A DNA stretch of 64,000 nucleotides from Pseudovirgaria hyperparasitica (GCF_010093815.1 NW_022985552.1:992001-1056000); one strand, 5' to 3'. Positions 32,114 through 44,982 are shown, counted from the first letter of the stretch. A program made the numbers and translations. Notes: a model not told the origin generated them from the letters alone.

Positions 32114-34377
32114 GGAGGACCACGAAGAGTTTTGGCGCGAAATGTTGAAAGATTTGGTGGGACTAGCCCAACTTAAGGTAAGAGGGCAGATGAAGGGAGT
32201 TTAAAAGAGAGTGTAGTTGTCTTGTACGGGAGGATACAAACTTAAGTGCAGCCAAAACTTGAAGAGGAGGACAGGATGACTAAAGAACGGCGACCAAACT
32301 TGCAAAGATGTAAAGAGCAAAAAGATTGCGAAGTTTGTAATGAGAGGAAATCGAAGCAGAATATCAAGGTAGATTTCAGAATAATTACGATTGAGCAGAG
32401 AATTAAGGTGTTGAGGGTGGCGAAAGAGGGAACGGCGAAGTCAGTGAAAGCAACGGCGAGCAAGATGGATGAATGACAGGGGATTGCGGGGAAGGCGAGG
32501 GGAGATTGATCAAACAGAAGATAAGCGGCAAGAACGAACAAGACAGCAAAGCCAGAAGGAGCAATGGCATGGGACTTGTCGGCAGGAGTGGAACAAATGT
32601 GAAGAGAACGAAGCGGGCCGTGTTGGGGGGGTTATAACAAGAAAGTGAAGGTGGTGCAGCAGGCAAAAGCAGAGAGCTCTAGTCAGACAGTCAGTCAGAC
32701 AGTCAGACAGTCAGACAGAACAGCCAGGGGTCAGAAGGTGCAGTAAGAAGCAGAAGCAGAAGCAGAAGCAGGCGATATCTTTGATGAAGCAGCACGGAGA
32801 AGGGATGAACAGCAGAAGTAAGTAGTGAAGAAAGTGAAGGCAGAACGAGAGTGGCAGCAGGCATGTCCAGCACGGGCACAGTGATTCAAAGAGAAGAAAG
32901 CATTTCTGGACGGATGGCAGATTGAAGCGACGGCGCCTCAAAACCCAAAGCAGGCATTAGTTGTGCTGAAAGGGCAATACGGGCTGAGTGGGCTGACGGG
33001 GCTGTATACAGACAGCGCACATGTTGAACGTAATGAGCGGGCGTTGTAGAGGGCAAAAGGATGAAAAGATGGAAGAATGTTGGCAACGGCGAAGGGAGAC
33101 GAAATGAGCAGTGCGACGTGGGCTGAAGCTGGTAATGGTGGAGGTGTGTACTCAGTGGTGCAGTAGTGTGTGTGCAGTGGTTGTAGTAGTGTGGTGGTGG
33201 TTGTAGTGGTGGTTAGTAGTAGTAGTAGTGGTAGTAGTAGCAGTAGTAGTATGTAGTAGTAGTAGTAGTGGTAGTAGTGGTAGTAGTGGTAGTAGTGGTG
33301 CAGTCCAACTAAGGCTCGACTCGAGTTGCGGAGTGGGTTGTTAAAAAGAGAGAGGGGGGAGGGGGTAGGAGAGGAGGGTGTGTGAGTGAGGTAGAGAGGT
33401 GGTAGGTACTAAGTAGTAGTAGTATGTAGGTACCTTCAGGGTTAGTAGGTATAGGTAGGGTATGCAGGAAGCAAAGGCAGGGAATCCCTAGAATAGTACA
33501 TAAGATAAGACGGGGCGCCGGGGGGGGGGGGTTAGAGTGGCGGGAGCTATCCATGTTCCAGTACCGTAGGCCGTAATTATTAGTTGCACAGGTCGGCGGC
33601 TGCAGGCTGTTTTGGCGGGGTTCGCTGCAGGATTCCAGAGCGTATTCGGAATACTGTATGCAGTATATCATGTCCCATCAGCATTGCTCGCCGCCGCCTC
33701 CGTCGCTCATCTCCATGCCGTGCACGGTCGACAGAGTTGACAGCTCTCTTTTTATGATATCTTTATTGATTAGGGAATTAAAGGTATTTGATAATTGGGT
33801 TCTACTTTGTCACTTTTGAGTGAGTAGATGCGTTTGACGCAGACTTTACTATACCAGTTGTGGTCATTTGTCTCAGCCCACGACTTTTGTGTCCGTGTTT
33901 GACAGTATGGCGACGCAGCAGTCTGCTTCAACCATCTGATCTGCAATCTACCGTGTGCGTGACTCGTTGAACTGTCAGATTCCACGCCAAACATCATCAA
34001 TCAATCTCTCAGGCACACAATCCTCTCATGACCCTTGACTGGAAGTTGCTGGCATGGATACCTGGAATAGATAGGTACAGGTGTCGGGTCAGGGACATAC
34101 ATCATGGATGTAGCTTACCTCAATCAAAGGTACCTCGTCGGCTAGTGTCCAGGAATGAATGAGACCAGTCACCCAAGGAATATCACCCCCCCCAACCCCC
34201 TCCCCCTCCCCCTCCCCCCCTCAAACTTGGTCGCAGATCGATTAGCTTCATCGCTGCAAGGGTGCGTGCAGATGCGTCGTTGCAGATCCGCGCCTAACGT
34301 CCATCCTCTAAACGTTAATCATTCAACGTCCAACGTCCAACAATCCAATTGAATAATCGTGAATTGCAATCTCAACT
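32114..34377. other. Divergent intergenic region, ABCG side
   Basis: Upstream of the ABCG gene. It contains short tandem repeats: AGTCAGAC-type units around 32685..32718, AGAAGC units around 32746..32770 and a long AGT-rich run (33178..33300). A C-rich stretch lies at about 34186..34221. No gene recognised. Confidence 0.5.
33178..33300. repeat. (AGT)n-rich imperfect microsatellite
   Basis: Long imperfect run of TAG/AGT/GGT triplets upstream of the ABCG gene. Confidence 0.85.
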
Positions 34378-35775
34378 TTGATTACCCGCTATTCACAACA
34401 ATACCAACAATGCCTACAACAGTCTTTGTCACTCTTTCGTCTTGCTTGTGCCTTACTCACTCCCTTGAGCCCTAGACACCCTCTCGCCAACTGTCAGCTG
34501 CCAATCCACCTGCACAGCCCTGCCATTCCTGCTTACAATATCCTCTTCACACTTTACCTTGACATCACATTCTACCTACCTATCTACTACCTATCTACTC
34601 AACCGAGATCTCGCGTCAGCTCATCATTGCTCATCATCTCACCTACCACTACCAATCCACTATTCTCCCTTGCCTCCACTACACATCTGTGCTCCCGTTA
34701 TTCAGTCTACCCATCTTACCACATCAGCCTTGTTCGTTGTCTCCTTTCCTCTCTAGCTCCATCTTATCCATCTTCCGCCCTTCTCTCGGCTGCTCCCTCG
34801 ACACACAATGCCTCTTACATGTCAATCTCAACCCTCATATCCATGCTTCCCACTCATCTGTCACCACTTGCCCATAAACCCTGTCCCGCTGCCCGCTGTT
34901 CGGCGTGCTAGAGAGCCCAGAACTGCCGACCAGATGTCCTTGACATCTACTACTCTTTGGCCACCCGTATCCCCAGTGCATGCCTCCATCACATATCTGC
35001 CACTTGACTTCCGCGAGCCCGGCTTGTGGCTTTGGTCCGGCTCGTCTCTGTAACCTATCTGGACTCACTCCTAATTTTCAACCGGTCTGACACGTTCCAA
35101 ACCGGTCTCTCTGCTCTTGTGCTTCCTGTCTTGCCACACTTACCCTACATCTCTCTTCATGTCTGCCATCTCTCAACCGTGTCTTGACCGACACCGTACT
35201 CCCTCTGTGCTTCAATTGCCACCCACGCCTCCGGACACACGCTTCGTCAAGCCAACCGATCTATCCATACCCTTTTCGCGACTGCACACTGTAAATATTT
35301 GCATTGCGCTGTTTTCGGAAGGTCCCGTCGTGACTACCTCACCTCTATCCTGTCACCTCTCAGTTGTTCTTTCCCAATCATCCCTGCTACTCTTCCCGTC
35401 TCCTTCCGCCCGAAACTTCCATCAACATCACTACCGGATCGTCCGAGCCATCCTTCACCCGTCTGGCCTCACCTGCTTTTCTACCGGACACGGGCCTTCA
35501 CAAGCTTAAACCACACCCTCTCAATTCCATACACTTCACCATCCCATCCTCCATATATACCACCATCCCATCCTCCATATATATCACCCCTCTTCCACTC
35601 CATCTCACGACCACTCCTGGTATCATTAGCCACTCGCTCTCTACCATTCAACGCGCTTGACTTCTTGACTGTTTCCATCACCTCTCGTTTCTGCGTCTTC
35701 TGGGTCTTGAAGCTGCACGGTCACTTCTCTTACCTGGGACCATCACATCATTCTCACTACCATACATCTACGACC
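34378..35775 (+). promoter_or_regulatory. Long pyrimidine-rich leader of the MOCOS-like gene
   Basis: About 1.4 kb directly before the start codon at 35776 is strongly C/T-rich on the plus strand. It contains several open frames made of Ser, Pro, Thr, Leu and His codons, the product of composition. Such long CT-rich leaders are common before regulated ascomycete genes, so I read this as promoter plus 5' untranslated region with upstream ATGs, not protein coding. Confidence 0.5.
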
Positions 35776-37768
35776 ATGACTGAGTGCTTGGTTGCCACGA
35801 CGACGCGTCTGGAGAGGTATCGCATGACCATGGATCAGATTCGGGGAGAGGAGTATCCTATGATGGCGACAAAGACCTATCTTGATCATGCTGGCACTAC
35901 CGTATGTCACTCAAGTACCTAACTAGGTAATGCCCTGAGCTAAACTGCCCTTTCAGATTCCGGCAAAGTCAATGCTCAAAGCTACGTACGAGGACTTGGT
36001 GTCTAATCTCTATGGCAATCCGCATTCGGAGCACAATGACTCCGTGCGCACTAGCCGCAAGGTCGACGCTGTTCGCCGACAGACTCTTCGTTTCTTCAAA
36101 GCCGATCCTGCCCACTTTGATGTCATCTTCGTGGCAAACGCTTCGGCCGCCATCAAGCTGGTTGGCGAGTGTTTCCGGGACGCTTCTGAGAAGAAGAAGA
36201 AAGGCTTCTGGCTCGGTTATCACCGTGACTGCCACACCAGTGTGGTCGGTCTACGTGAGGCAAGCAAAGGCCGTCACCATTGCTTCAAAGATGACCGTGA
36301 CGTCAACCAGTGGATCAATGCTGGCGCTCAGTTCAACCGCGATGCTCGAAGACAGCGAAGCAAAGATCAGCTCGGACTGTTTGCATATCCAGGCCAGTCA
36401 AACATGACAGGTCGTCGTCTTCCTCTTTCATGGTGAGCTTCATCACTCTTTATTTTCATGGCATGTCGTTGCATTTTCTGTTTCGTTAGAGTGTGAGCAT
36501 ATGCAGTGCGACCGGCCCGCTGCACTTCATTCCACATATTGTCATGGCGTTCGTCATGCATCTAAGATCTGGCACGTGCACAAGCCCGTGCCTTGATTTG
36601 CCTCTCCCTTGTATACGTTTGCTGGCGACCCTGAACAGATCTGACGAGAGCCTCCAGGTCAGAGAACATCCGCGCATCGCACTTGCAGGACAACATGTAC
36701 ACTCTGTTGGACGCTGCAGGGCTTGCCACCAGCTGTCAAATTGATCTGAGTGACCCCAGACGTGCTCCTGATTTCATGACCGTCAGCTTCTACAAGATTT
36801 TCGGTGGCCCGAATCTCGGAGCCCTGATTGTCCGAAAGGTGGCTGGAGATGTACTACGCTTCCAGAAGGACTTTGGCGGTGGTTCAGTCGACATGGTCAT
36901 TTCCATGGGTGCCACTTGGCACGCAAAGAAGAGCGAACTTCACGATCGAATGGAGTACGGTACACTGCCCTTTCAGAGCATCATCCAGCTCGGACATGCC
37001 TTCAATGCCCACCAGAAGATATACGGCAGTATGGATGCCATCTCAAAGCACACCACCTCCCTGACTCGACTCCTTTACAGGGCACTGACGTCGCTGAGAC
37101 ATTCCAACGGCCGGAACATGGTCGTTGTCTACAACGATGTCCAAGACTATGCCTACGGAAATGCTCTGCTACAAGGTGGCAATATCGCTTTTAACCTGAT
37201 CGACCAAGATGGCTATCTCGTCGGCTACACTGACGTTGAGAAGAGGGCCAACGACTACAACATCTCGATCCGCTCTGGAAGTCTATGCAATCCCGGTGGT
37301 TTTGCTCATTACCTGAACTGGTCCCCGGAAGAGATGAAAAGGGCTTACGAGGCAGGCCATCGCTGCAGTAACCCTACTCAGCTCATGAACGGCAAGCCAA
37401 CTGGCGTCGTGCGCGTCTCTCTTGGAGCTATGAGCAATGTCACAGATGTTGACAAGTTTATCTGGTTCATTCGAAACAACTACTACAACATGGCAACGAC
37501 GAGTACCGCTCGCAGCCACCCGATCCGCCACCACAACTCGTGCAACAACCTCGGCATGTATTGTGACAAAGCTGTGGACTCTGCAACAGAAACACTTCGC
37601 TCCTTCGATCTCGCCTCATCCAGCTCCGAAGATGATCCTATCAAAACCCTTCGCGCGCGTGTGTCGCTCGCTCAACTCCACCGACCTTCTACGGCGCGCT
37701 CTTGGGTCGGGAACCAATTCTCCAAGCTAAATTCCCGATCCAAGATGCCAACCAAGATAGCGGCATAG
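35776..37768 (+). CDS. MOCOS-like class V aminotransferase (PLP enzyme) without MOSC domain
   Basis: Exons 35776..35901, 35957..36432 and 36658..37768 give 570 residues; phases agree. Motifs follow the N-terminal half of molybdenum cofactor sulfurase: TYLDHAGTT (closing exon 1), NPHSEHNDS, SNMTGRRLPLSW, YTLLDAAGLA, the PLP-lysine segment SFYKIFGGPNLGALIVRK, and the catalytic-Cys region RSGSLCNPGG. These enzymes mobilise sulfur from cysteine through a persulfide. Full MOCOS proteins continue with a MOSC domain that holds the cofactor; here the sequence ends in a Ser-rich tail. So it may transfer sulfur to a separate partner or act as another PLP enzyme. The second intron is 225 bp, several times the local norm, and joins TG to G to make Trp. 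The long CT-rich leader suggests regulated expression. Confidence 0.88.
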
Positions 37769-38256
37769 ACTCATGCTGAACATTTCGACTTGTCTACTTA
37801 TAATATCACTAATCCTATATCCCATTTGTGAGGCACTTTGCCAATGAGCATTCCCCTTTCTGCATGAAATGGCACGTTTTAACTTGATGTTGTTGTTCTT
37901 CCCACAAATGATGCATATTTGACTCGCTGATTTCATCTCCTTGCTGTCTGTCATTCTCATGATGAAGGTGGAGGGAATGGGGGCGTCTGATGGTGTCACA
38001 CGAGTGGTGGTGCTGGACTACTGCAATACACCTTGCGCGCAGAGGACGAGCGGTATTCGCATTTTCCTTCAATAATTTTTACGCAAATCTTCTCATGTGT
38101 TTACTGAAAAATAGCCGCTCGGAACGGCTTTGTGGGACGGGTAACGGGCAAAGATGTGTTTCACCATAGATACCCGGAGTATTTCGCTAGTAATGTCATT
38201 CGTGTCTATCATAACACCATCTTTTCACTCTCACGCACTCATACGCCCACACACCC

Positions 38257-38285
38257 ACACTCACACTCACACTCACACTCACACC
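38257..38285. repeat. (ACACTC)n microsatellite
   Basis: About five hexamer units in the gene-poor region. Confidence 0.9.
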
Positions 38286-38429
38286 TCCGCGTCTTTCACG
38301 GCCTGCCTGATCACGTCATGCCTGCTGCGTAATCCTCTCGTGGAACAACCCAGACATGTGGCCAAAATAAACAAACTATGTCCGCCCTTCCGTTACTCTC
38401 CGCTCCGTATCCCACCCACCCAATTCATC

Positions 38430-38518
38430 ACGACGACGACGACAACAACAACGACAGCGACGACAACAACGACAACGACAACGACGACGACAACGACGAC
38501 AACGACGACGACAACGAA
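38430..38518. repeat. (ACG/ACA)n trinucleotide run
   Basis: Roughly 30 triplets of ACG and ACA (GAC/AAC), interrupted by one AGC. Confidence 0.9.
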
Positions 38519-38550
38519 TACGACATGTAGACTACGTGTACACTTAACTC

Positions 38551-38577
38551 CGTGCGTGCGTGCGTGCGTGCGTGCGT
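38551..38577. repeat. (TGCG)n microsatellite
   Basis: Six to seven tetramer units. Confidence 0.9.
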
Positions 38578-39231
38578 CCGTCTGTTTATCCGTTCTGCGT
38601 CTCCAATTCGAAGGGGGGACATGGGATATCTCGTCTGCTTTGAAAGGAGAATATATAATCATGACTTTATTCTGCCAGTTTCTTTTTTTTTTTTGGGGGG
38701 GGGGGGGGGAAATGGTATCTTCGATCTCATGCATTTGTGATCCTGTACCCTTTTTGGCCTCTTTTCAACCTCTTTCCATCCCATGCACTTTCCAAACCCC
38801 TTTCCAGTCCCCTTTCCAATCCCGTACCCTTTCGATACATCCAGCCATTCATCTTCATCCTACGTATCTTCTCTTATCTTCTCTTATCCCATCCTGTGCA
38901 AGCTCTGTGCTGACATGACGCTTTCTCCTTCATGACTACTTGGTGCTCATGCCTTCTGCTCATGCCTTCTGCTCACGCTTTCTGCTCACGCTCTGTGATT
39001 TGTGACTTCTTTGTCGGAGAGACTGCGTGGAGACTGGTTGGCTTTTTTTTTTTTTTTGGTTTTTCCGTACTTTGGTAAAAAGACTGCTTGTGTTTGTATA
39101 CTTCCTGAAAAGGGAGAGCTTTTTTTCATACAACGGGGAAAGAATGCCTGTGATAGTGATGGTATTTGGGAGTGATGATAGGATGGAGGAGGGTATTTGA
39201 GGGTGTGAAGGATGAGGTCTGGTGGGAAGGA

Positions 39232-39309
39232 TATGTGGTTGGAGTATGTGGTTGGAGTATGTGGTTGGAGTATGTGGTTGGAGTATGTGGTTGGAGTACG
39301 TGGTTGGGG
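39232..39309. repeat. 13-bp minisatellite x6
   Basis: Five perfect copies of TATGTGGTTGGAG and one variant copy. Confidence 0.9.
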
Positions 39310-39596
39310 TGCGATATAGGGATACCATGTAGGAATACGAGGTGAGTACGAGTACGTGGCATGAATACGAGGTAGTAATAACACTTGAGAAGTAAGAGTG
39401 CGCAGGTAGGTCAGTCATCAGCCATCAGCCATCCTCCTTCAGTCATCAGTCGTCAGTAATCAGTAATCAGCCATCAATCATCAATCATCAGTCGTCATCA
39501 CAGAAACAATATATATACACATAACTACCACGAGTGCATGGTTCCGAGAGAAAGGTAGTCAAAAGGGATGGACATGTATAGCAAGGATTAACATAT

Positions 39597-39617
39597 GCAT
39601 GCATGCATGCATGCATG
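39597..39617. repeat. (GCAT)n microsatellite
   Basis: About five self-complementary tetramer units, so the array can fold on itself. Confidence 0.85.
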
Positions 39618-40483
39618 ATAGCTATAAGGAATTATACGGGCATTCATACGAGGACTTGTCAGAGCCTGCGAAGACGGTGGGAGTAGTTACGAGACGATGG
39701 CAGTCAACCGCACGATGGTATTTCCAAGACAATGATAAAGCTAGACTACCATGAACTTGAACCACGAAGTGCTGGGTCGTTAGTAGTGTAATAGAGCGAT
39801 GTGAGAGTACATCAAACACATACACGATATCGAAACCATGGACTCTGTCGTGCGATAGGATCGAGCAGGATATTCCATAGCATGGCGTACCACATGCCTA
39901 CACCTACAGCTACATCTACACTGGCATCAATACCATACCTCACCATATTATCGAATCCTTGCCTACGCAAGTTTATACATGGTGTGTATATAGAATATAG
40001 ATAAATAGAAACGGCGCTACATGAAATCTCGCACGACGACGAAGAAGAAGAAGGAAACCATCGTTGGATGACTATTTTGTAGTAGCAGTAGTTGTAGTTA
40101 TAGTAGTGAGTAATGTGTATAGGTTTCGCTGGCTAGGTACATGTGTGTTTCTATATCTACTACACCCTCCGATGATTCCGGGTTGGAACATGGGATGACT
40201 AAGGCGCATTAAGGAGAGAAAAAAAAAACAATTCAAGACTTGGATAAAACATAGGACTAGAGCAGAACGAAGAGATACAAAGCAAAAGTGGGGAGCGGAA
40301 ACTACAGAACGGGAGAACCGTAAGGAGAGAATTGAGAATAGAAAGAGAAAACGGGGAGAAAGGGGAGAAAGAAGGGAGCGGATTTCAGAGGACTTTTTTG
40401 TGTGTCTGTGTTGGAATGTTGGTATGTTACACGAGCGATTCATGGCATTGCTTCGTGGTTGTTCCTTTCTTGTGTTTATTCGT

Positions 40484-40565
40484 GCTCATGCTCATGCTCA
40501 TGCTCATGCTCATGCTCATGCTCATGCTCATGCTCATGCTCATGCTCATGCTCATGCTCATGCTC
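40484..40565. repeat. (GCTCAT)n hexanucleotide microsatellite
   Basis: Thirteen to fourteen nearly perfect units. Frames through it read His-Ala, Leu-Met or Ser-Cys repeats; none belongs to a supported gene. Confidence 0.95.
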
Positions 40566-40911
40566 GGACCAACATCAGCACTGCCACTGGCACCAAATCT
40601 CCCCTCCCCGTCCCCGTCCACGTTCCAAGGGCCACTTCCCGGCCGAACCAAGAAAAACATAAGAAAGGGGGCCCGAAGGAGGCCAGGCTCTTGCAAGTCC
40701 CTACAGAGAGTCGTACAGATGAAAGAGTAAGGGTACGTGGTATTGCTGGCTGAGTTATGTGCCCGCTCTTGGGGATGGTTGGAATGCTGCTTGGATTAGG
40801 TGGAAAGCGAGCTAGGGACAGGATGGGACGTGATGCTCGTGGTGAGGAGTGGGGTTTCTATGTGTCTATGTGCAGAGGCGAGTGCGTGGATGGAGGACAC
40901 CCATTCGTATA

Positions 40912-40974
40912 TGGAGAGAGAGAGGGAGAGAGAGAGGGAGAGAGAGAGGGAGAGAGAGAGGGAGAGAGAGAGAG
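40912..40974. repeat. (GA)n-type purine run with 10-bp periodicity
   Basis: GAGAGAGAGG units repeated about six times; pure purine on the plus strand. Confidence 0.9.
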
Positions 40975-43015
40975 TGTGTGTGTATATGTGCGAGTATGCG
41001 TGAGCGATACATGCATGCATCATCGTGAATATCCGCTCTTGGCTCTGCGTTCCCACGTCTCTTACACGACACGCTTCGGACATCGAAGGTCTTGCTATGT
41101 GCATCTCTGCCTGAACGAGTTGATGTATGTATGAATGAGTGAGTTGATTTACCAAGCACCCAGTCTCCCCACTGATATATCGCCCCATTCCACGAAACCA
41201 CACGCTCACTCCGTTCCATCTCCATCTCCATCTGCACCACTACACTTTCGCACATCTATATGCTCAGCCGTGCACATTGATCACCGACGCTTCGCATAAG
41301 TCTGATCCGCACTCGGCTCTATCGTATGGCATGCATAAATATGTGGAAGCGTCAAAGCCGCAATAAGAAATTCTTTGGAGTCTATAGTACCAGCGCGTTA
41401 TCATGATATTCGCAATTTCTTCTCTTCTCTTCTCTTTCCTTAACTTTTCCATCTCTCTCCTCTCCCTCCCAAGGATGCAGCTGACTGGGGGGATAATTCC
41501 CGAGTTACCCAGACTGAGCGCGATGGACATTGACGCTCTCGATTGACCACCTGCCCACCTGCCCGCCTGCGCAGCAACCTCCCCGCCCCTCCCTTTCATC
41601 TTACCCAAAAGCCTCCGTCCTACCACCCACTTAGCACCCGCAGAACCGTCGTCTCCTGTCCCTACCTCCCTGCCCCCCTAACCCCCGGAACGCATCACGT
41701 ACAAGCTGATCAGCATACCCGCGCCACCGTCCAACCATACACCCCTCCTTACCACTCAATGCCAGCACGCGCTAGAAAGTGTCATGGCCCACAAAGACCG
41801 TGCATTGAGGCCGGCAGGGTGAGTGTCAGAGTACAGCAGAGTTGGGGAGTTAAGTTTGTACGAGGGAGAGTGTAAGGGATGGAGGATACAGACTGGAGAT
41901 GGGGAGGGGGGATAGGGAGGGTGCGTGGGATGGTGGGTGGGTGCATCCCTTGCTTGCGTGCGCGCGGTGGTGGGAAGGGGGGAGGGGGATAGATCTGGGG
42001 GGCAAGGGAGAAGAGGGAGAGTGGGTTGGTGTTGGGAGAATCGGGCAAGGGAATAGAGCATGAGCGGACAGACTGGGCGGTCTTGGTGAGGATGATGGAT
42101 GCAATACGCGCGACTGCGTAGACGGAACAGTACGAAATAAGAGTGTATGTGATGTACGAGCGGCAAGGAATGCACTTGATCAAAGGAGCATCACACCAAA
42201 CAATACATGCCGAGAAGGTTCAGAGTCACAGACACGAGTTCATCCAGATACCTTGCTGCATACAACAGATACGCAACAAAGGTCTCTTTTGACGGATCAA
42301 CACGTCGCTCGCTGGTGGCAGAACTACCCGCCTCTACAAGAGACAAAGAACTGCAGCTAGCAGTGCAGCATGTTGACTGTCTGAGCGGCATCAAAGTACC
42401 CATGTCTGTGTTTATTGCAAAGAAGAGTCCATGCATACGCTTCAAACAAGTAGGTCTACGTATCGATCCAGTGAAGTCGTCTGCGTGGTCCTAAGACCAG
42501 GCCCTTACATCCAACAAAGGAGCACAATGAAGTCCGTTCCATCTCATGGAGGCGATAGGGTGTATTGGGCGGAAAGAGGGTATTGGGAGAGCGCTCGAAG
42601 TGTGGGCGGGTGCTGTTGAGTACGGCATTTGCAGCAGTGACGATGACACCGTGATGCATTGCACGAGGTGAAACCAAGCCTTCATCATGACAGCCTGGTC
42701 AGATGGGAATCCTCGGGCGTACACATAACCCAGCCTTGGAAATGAGCTAGTTTTATGTCCATCATAGCGTTCGTCCGGTTGCGAGAACCAAGCTATGTCA
42801 ACACAGGTAACGCTTTAGGACGGTTTCACAGCCTAAGATAACCAGAAAGAAACCCCGAAAGATATGGTTCGAATCATCATACAACGCTATCAATCATGTT
42901 TCAATCTTCTCTCGAACCACGATGCTGACTTCAAGCGTCGTCATCACAGCGTGGGTCTAGTAGCGTGGCGACTGGACAATGAACAGACTGACTGCATAGT
43001 TGTATCTTGGTTCGT

Positions 43016-44982
43016 CTATTGTGACTTGGTACCCTTGGAAGCAAATCGAGCTACGAGTCGCGTGAACTTTGCACGAATGAAACCTTTCAGCCCTCCAGGT
43101 CCCACGCTAGCAACCTCATCTGCTGCAACAAATCTACGGACCAACGGGTTGAAGATGCTCCCAAAGCCGAGCGCCATTACAGTACTCGTCAGGATGATGA
43201 CATTATAGGGCATGCTAAAATCAGGAGTCGGTAAAGGTAAGAGAAGACTCGTGGTGCGAAGGTATGCACCGCGCGACGCTTTAGCCTCTTTAGGCGACAG
43301 TAACCTGATGACTGCTGGTGCGACATCAAACCCTCGATTCGCGTCAGGCGGATACTCTGTATAGCGCAGAATGGCTTTATCAAAGTCATATGTTAGCGTG
43401 AGCGTTGATGCTGGAGGCACGGAAAGAAGTAGTTCCAAGTGGGTGCCTCGGTGGCGGTCGACAGCGGGACGGTAGTACGTTTCGACGATAGGATTTTCAA
43501 CGGCGCCAGATGTGGCGTTGGTGGCGGAGGAACTTGATACAGAGGCGTGAAGAGTGTGGAGGTACGGTTTCATGAACCAAGGTAGGGATTCCAAATAGAC
43601 AAAGTCGATGGCGGAGGTGGTTGATGGATTGTTGATGACTGCTTGGACACTGCCGCGTTCTTGCCCATATCCGTTGATAGAGCGGGCGGCATAAAGGTGT
43701 GGTTGTGGAAGTGGTGTATCGACCAAGAGGGTCTGATCGGGAAGTTCGAGATCAAAGTCGTCACCGTCTAGGTAATTTGTCAGTTTCATTGTTGAACCGC
43801 GTTCGTTAGTCTTGAAGACTTACTAGAAAGCTTGTAGCATCGAAGGAAGCCATCCTCATGCCTGTGCTCGGAGAAGCTTGAGGAAGTATTCACCCGCACT
43901 TCACGTTCAGGTGGGACGTTGATGCAAATTGTCTCAGACCCTTCACCGCTTAAATCTGCCAAATGACAGGAGCCCTTGATGGGACGTCCAAAGACCTCCG
44001 TCAGAGACCAAGTAGGGTCAGAGGATCTGTGCAGGGGATAACATGCATCGCCGTAAGCGCTATAGTGCTTCGAAGAATCGCAGACAAGATCCTCCATCTT
44101 ACCAGGTCTTGGTATGGGATTTTCTAAACTGTGTTAGCTGGAGGGCATGATATGAATATCTTGCTAACCTCGTGGCCGCTTAGACCGTTCGATATCAAGT
44201 ACCATGTCCACGGTCTGCTCCATTTCTAGGATACATTCGGATCCATCAGCCGGGCATACGGGTCTGACATCGATGGACATCGTCTGCCATGATGCATCAA
44301 ACAGCTTGTGTCCGTCGAACAGACTCGAAATGCCAGCTTTGCCCTTACACGGAAGGAGCTTAAGAAAAGGTGTGAGATTCTCTGTGCACACAACCTCGTG
44401 AGGTAACGTGCCATGTAGTAAGTGTAAACTTGACAACGAGCTCTCTGAGTGGGAGCCTTCGGGTTGGAACGACATCACAGGACGTATCGTCTTTGTGGAA
44501 TCGATGAAGTTGAGGGACGCACAAAACAGGCCGGAAAGAGTGTTGGTGAGGGTGAGCCATTGGGCATTCGCCCTAGGATTTCATTAGCTGGGATCTTCAT
44601 GTTATATCGTTCATGCACACTGTTCTTCTGAATCTGCCTCAAGCCATGCCCATAGTTCTACTCCAGTTCCCCCCTCCCTCGCACCATTCCATGGAAGGGC
44701 ACCCCAGCTCTCCGCATCCCAACGTCCAACGCTAAATCGAAGGTGTAACTCTTTCGTGTTAGTGTGCTGGAGGATTTGACCAAGCGAACGTGGGAAAAGT
44801 CTGAAGTTCTGTTGGTCGAAGGCGCTTGCAGATGTGTTGCTCCGAAAGTTGAACGAGGCGAGAAGTGCGGACTGCGGAAGAGGTCTCAAAAGGAGACGTT
44901 CATGGTAGTCGGAAGGTCCTGCGCCAGCGTATGCGGCGTGTAGAGGCGCAACTAGAAGAGTGAAAAGGAAATGAAACAGCAT
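43016..44982 (-). CDS. gpi16: GPI transamidase subunit PIG-T/Gpi16
   Basis: Four exons on the minus strand: 44982..44621, 44572..44169, 44123..43824 and 43767..43016, with introns of 48, 45 and 56 bp. Frames close perfectly to 605 residues, the normal length. The protein is part of the ER complex that attaches GPI anchors to proteins such as the GH76 protein in this window. A signal peptide (MLFHFLFTLLVAPLHAAYA) precedes the lumenal domain with ERLLLRPLP, NTSASAFDQQNFRLFPRSLGQIL and LSGLFCASLNFID. The centre has TWSLTEVFGRPIKGSCHLADLS, and the end has the family's PPDANRGFDVAPAVI, YLRTTSLLLPLPTPDFSMPYN and a single membrane helix (VIILTSTVMALGFGSIF) before a short basic tail. It is divergent from LUC7, 267 bp apart. 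Confidence 0.95.

Larger units (their letters stand above)
37769..43015. other. Gene-poor, microsatellite-rich region
   Basis: About 5.2 kb without a recognisable gene, holding many different simple repeats (listed separately), homopolymer runs (T10 then G14 near 38685..38709) and short AT-rich stretches. Open frames here are made by the repeats. No RNA gene was found. Confidence 0.6.

Noticed and set aside
34378-34911. A 177-codon plus-strand open frame rich in Ser, Leu, Pro and His
   Set aside because: Composition follows the C/T-rich DNA; no domain, no intron structure, and it lies in the leader of the MOCOS-like gene.
38154-38918. A 254-codon open frame with Thr and His-Thr repeats
   Set aside because: It strings together ACG/ACA and ACACTC microsatellites; no conserved segment or plausible start.
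39232-39309. CRISPR-like array
   Set aside because: The 13-bp units are directly adjacent with no spacers; it is a minisatellite in a eukaryotic genome.
40332-40753. Overlapping open frames with Leu-Met, His-Ala or Ser-Cys repeats
   Set aside because: They arise from the GCTCAT microsatellite, which stays open in all frames.
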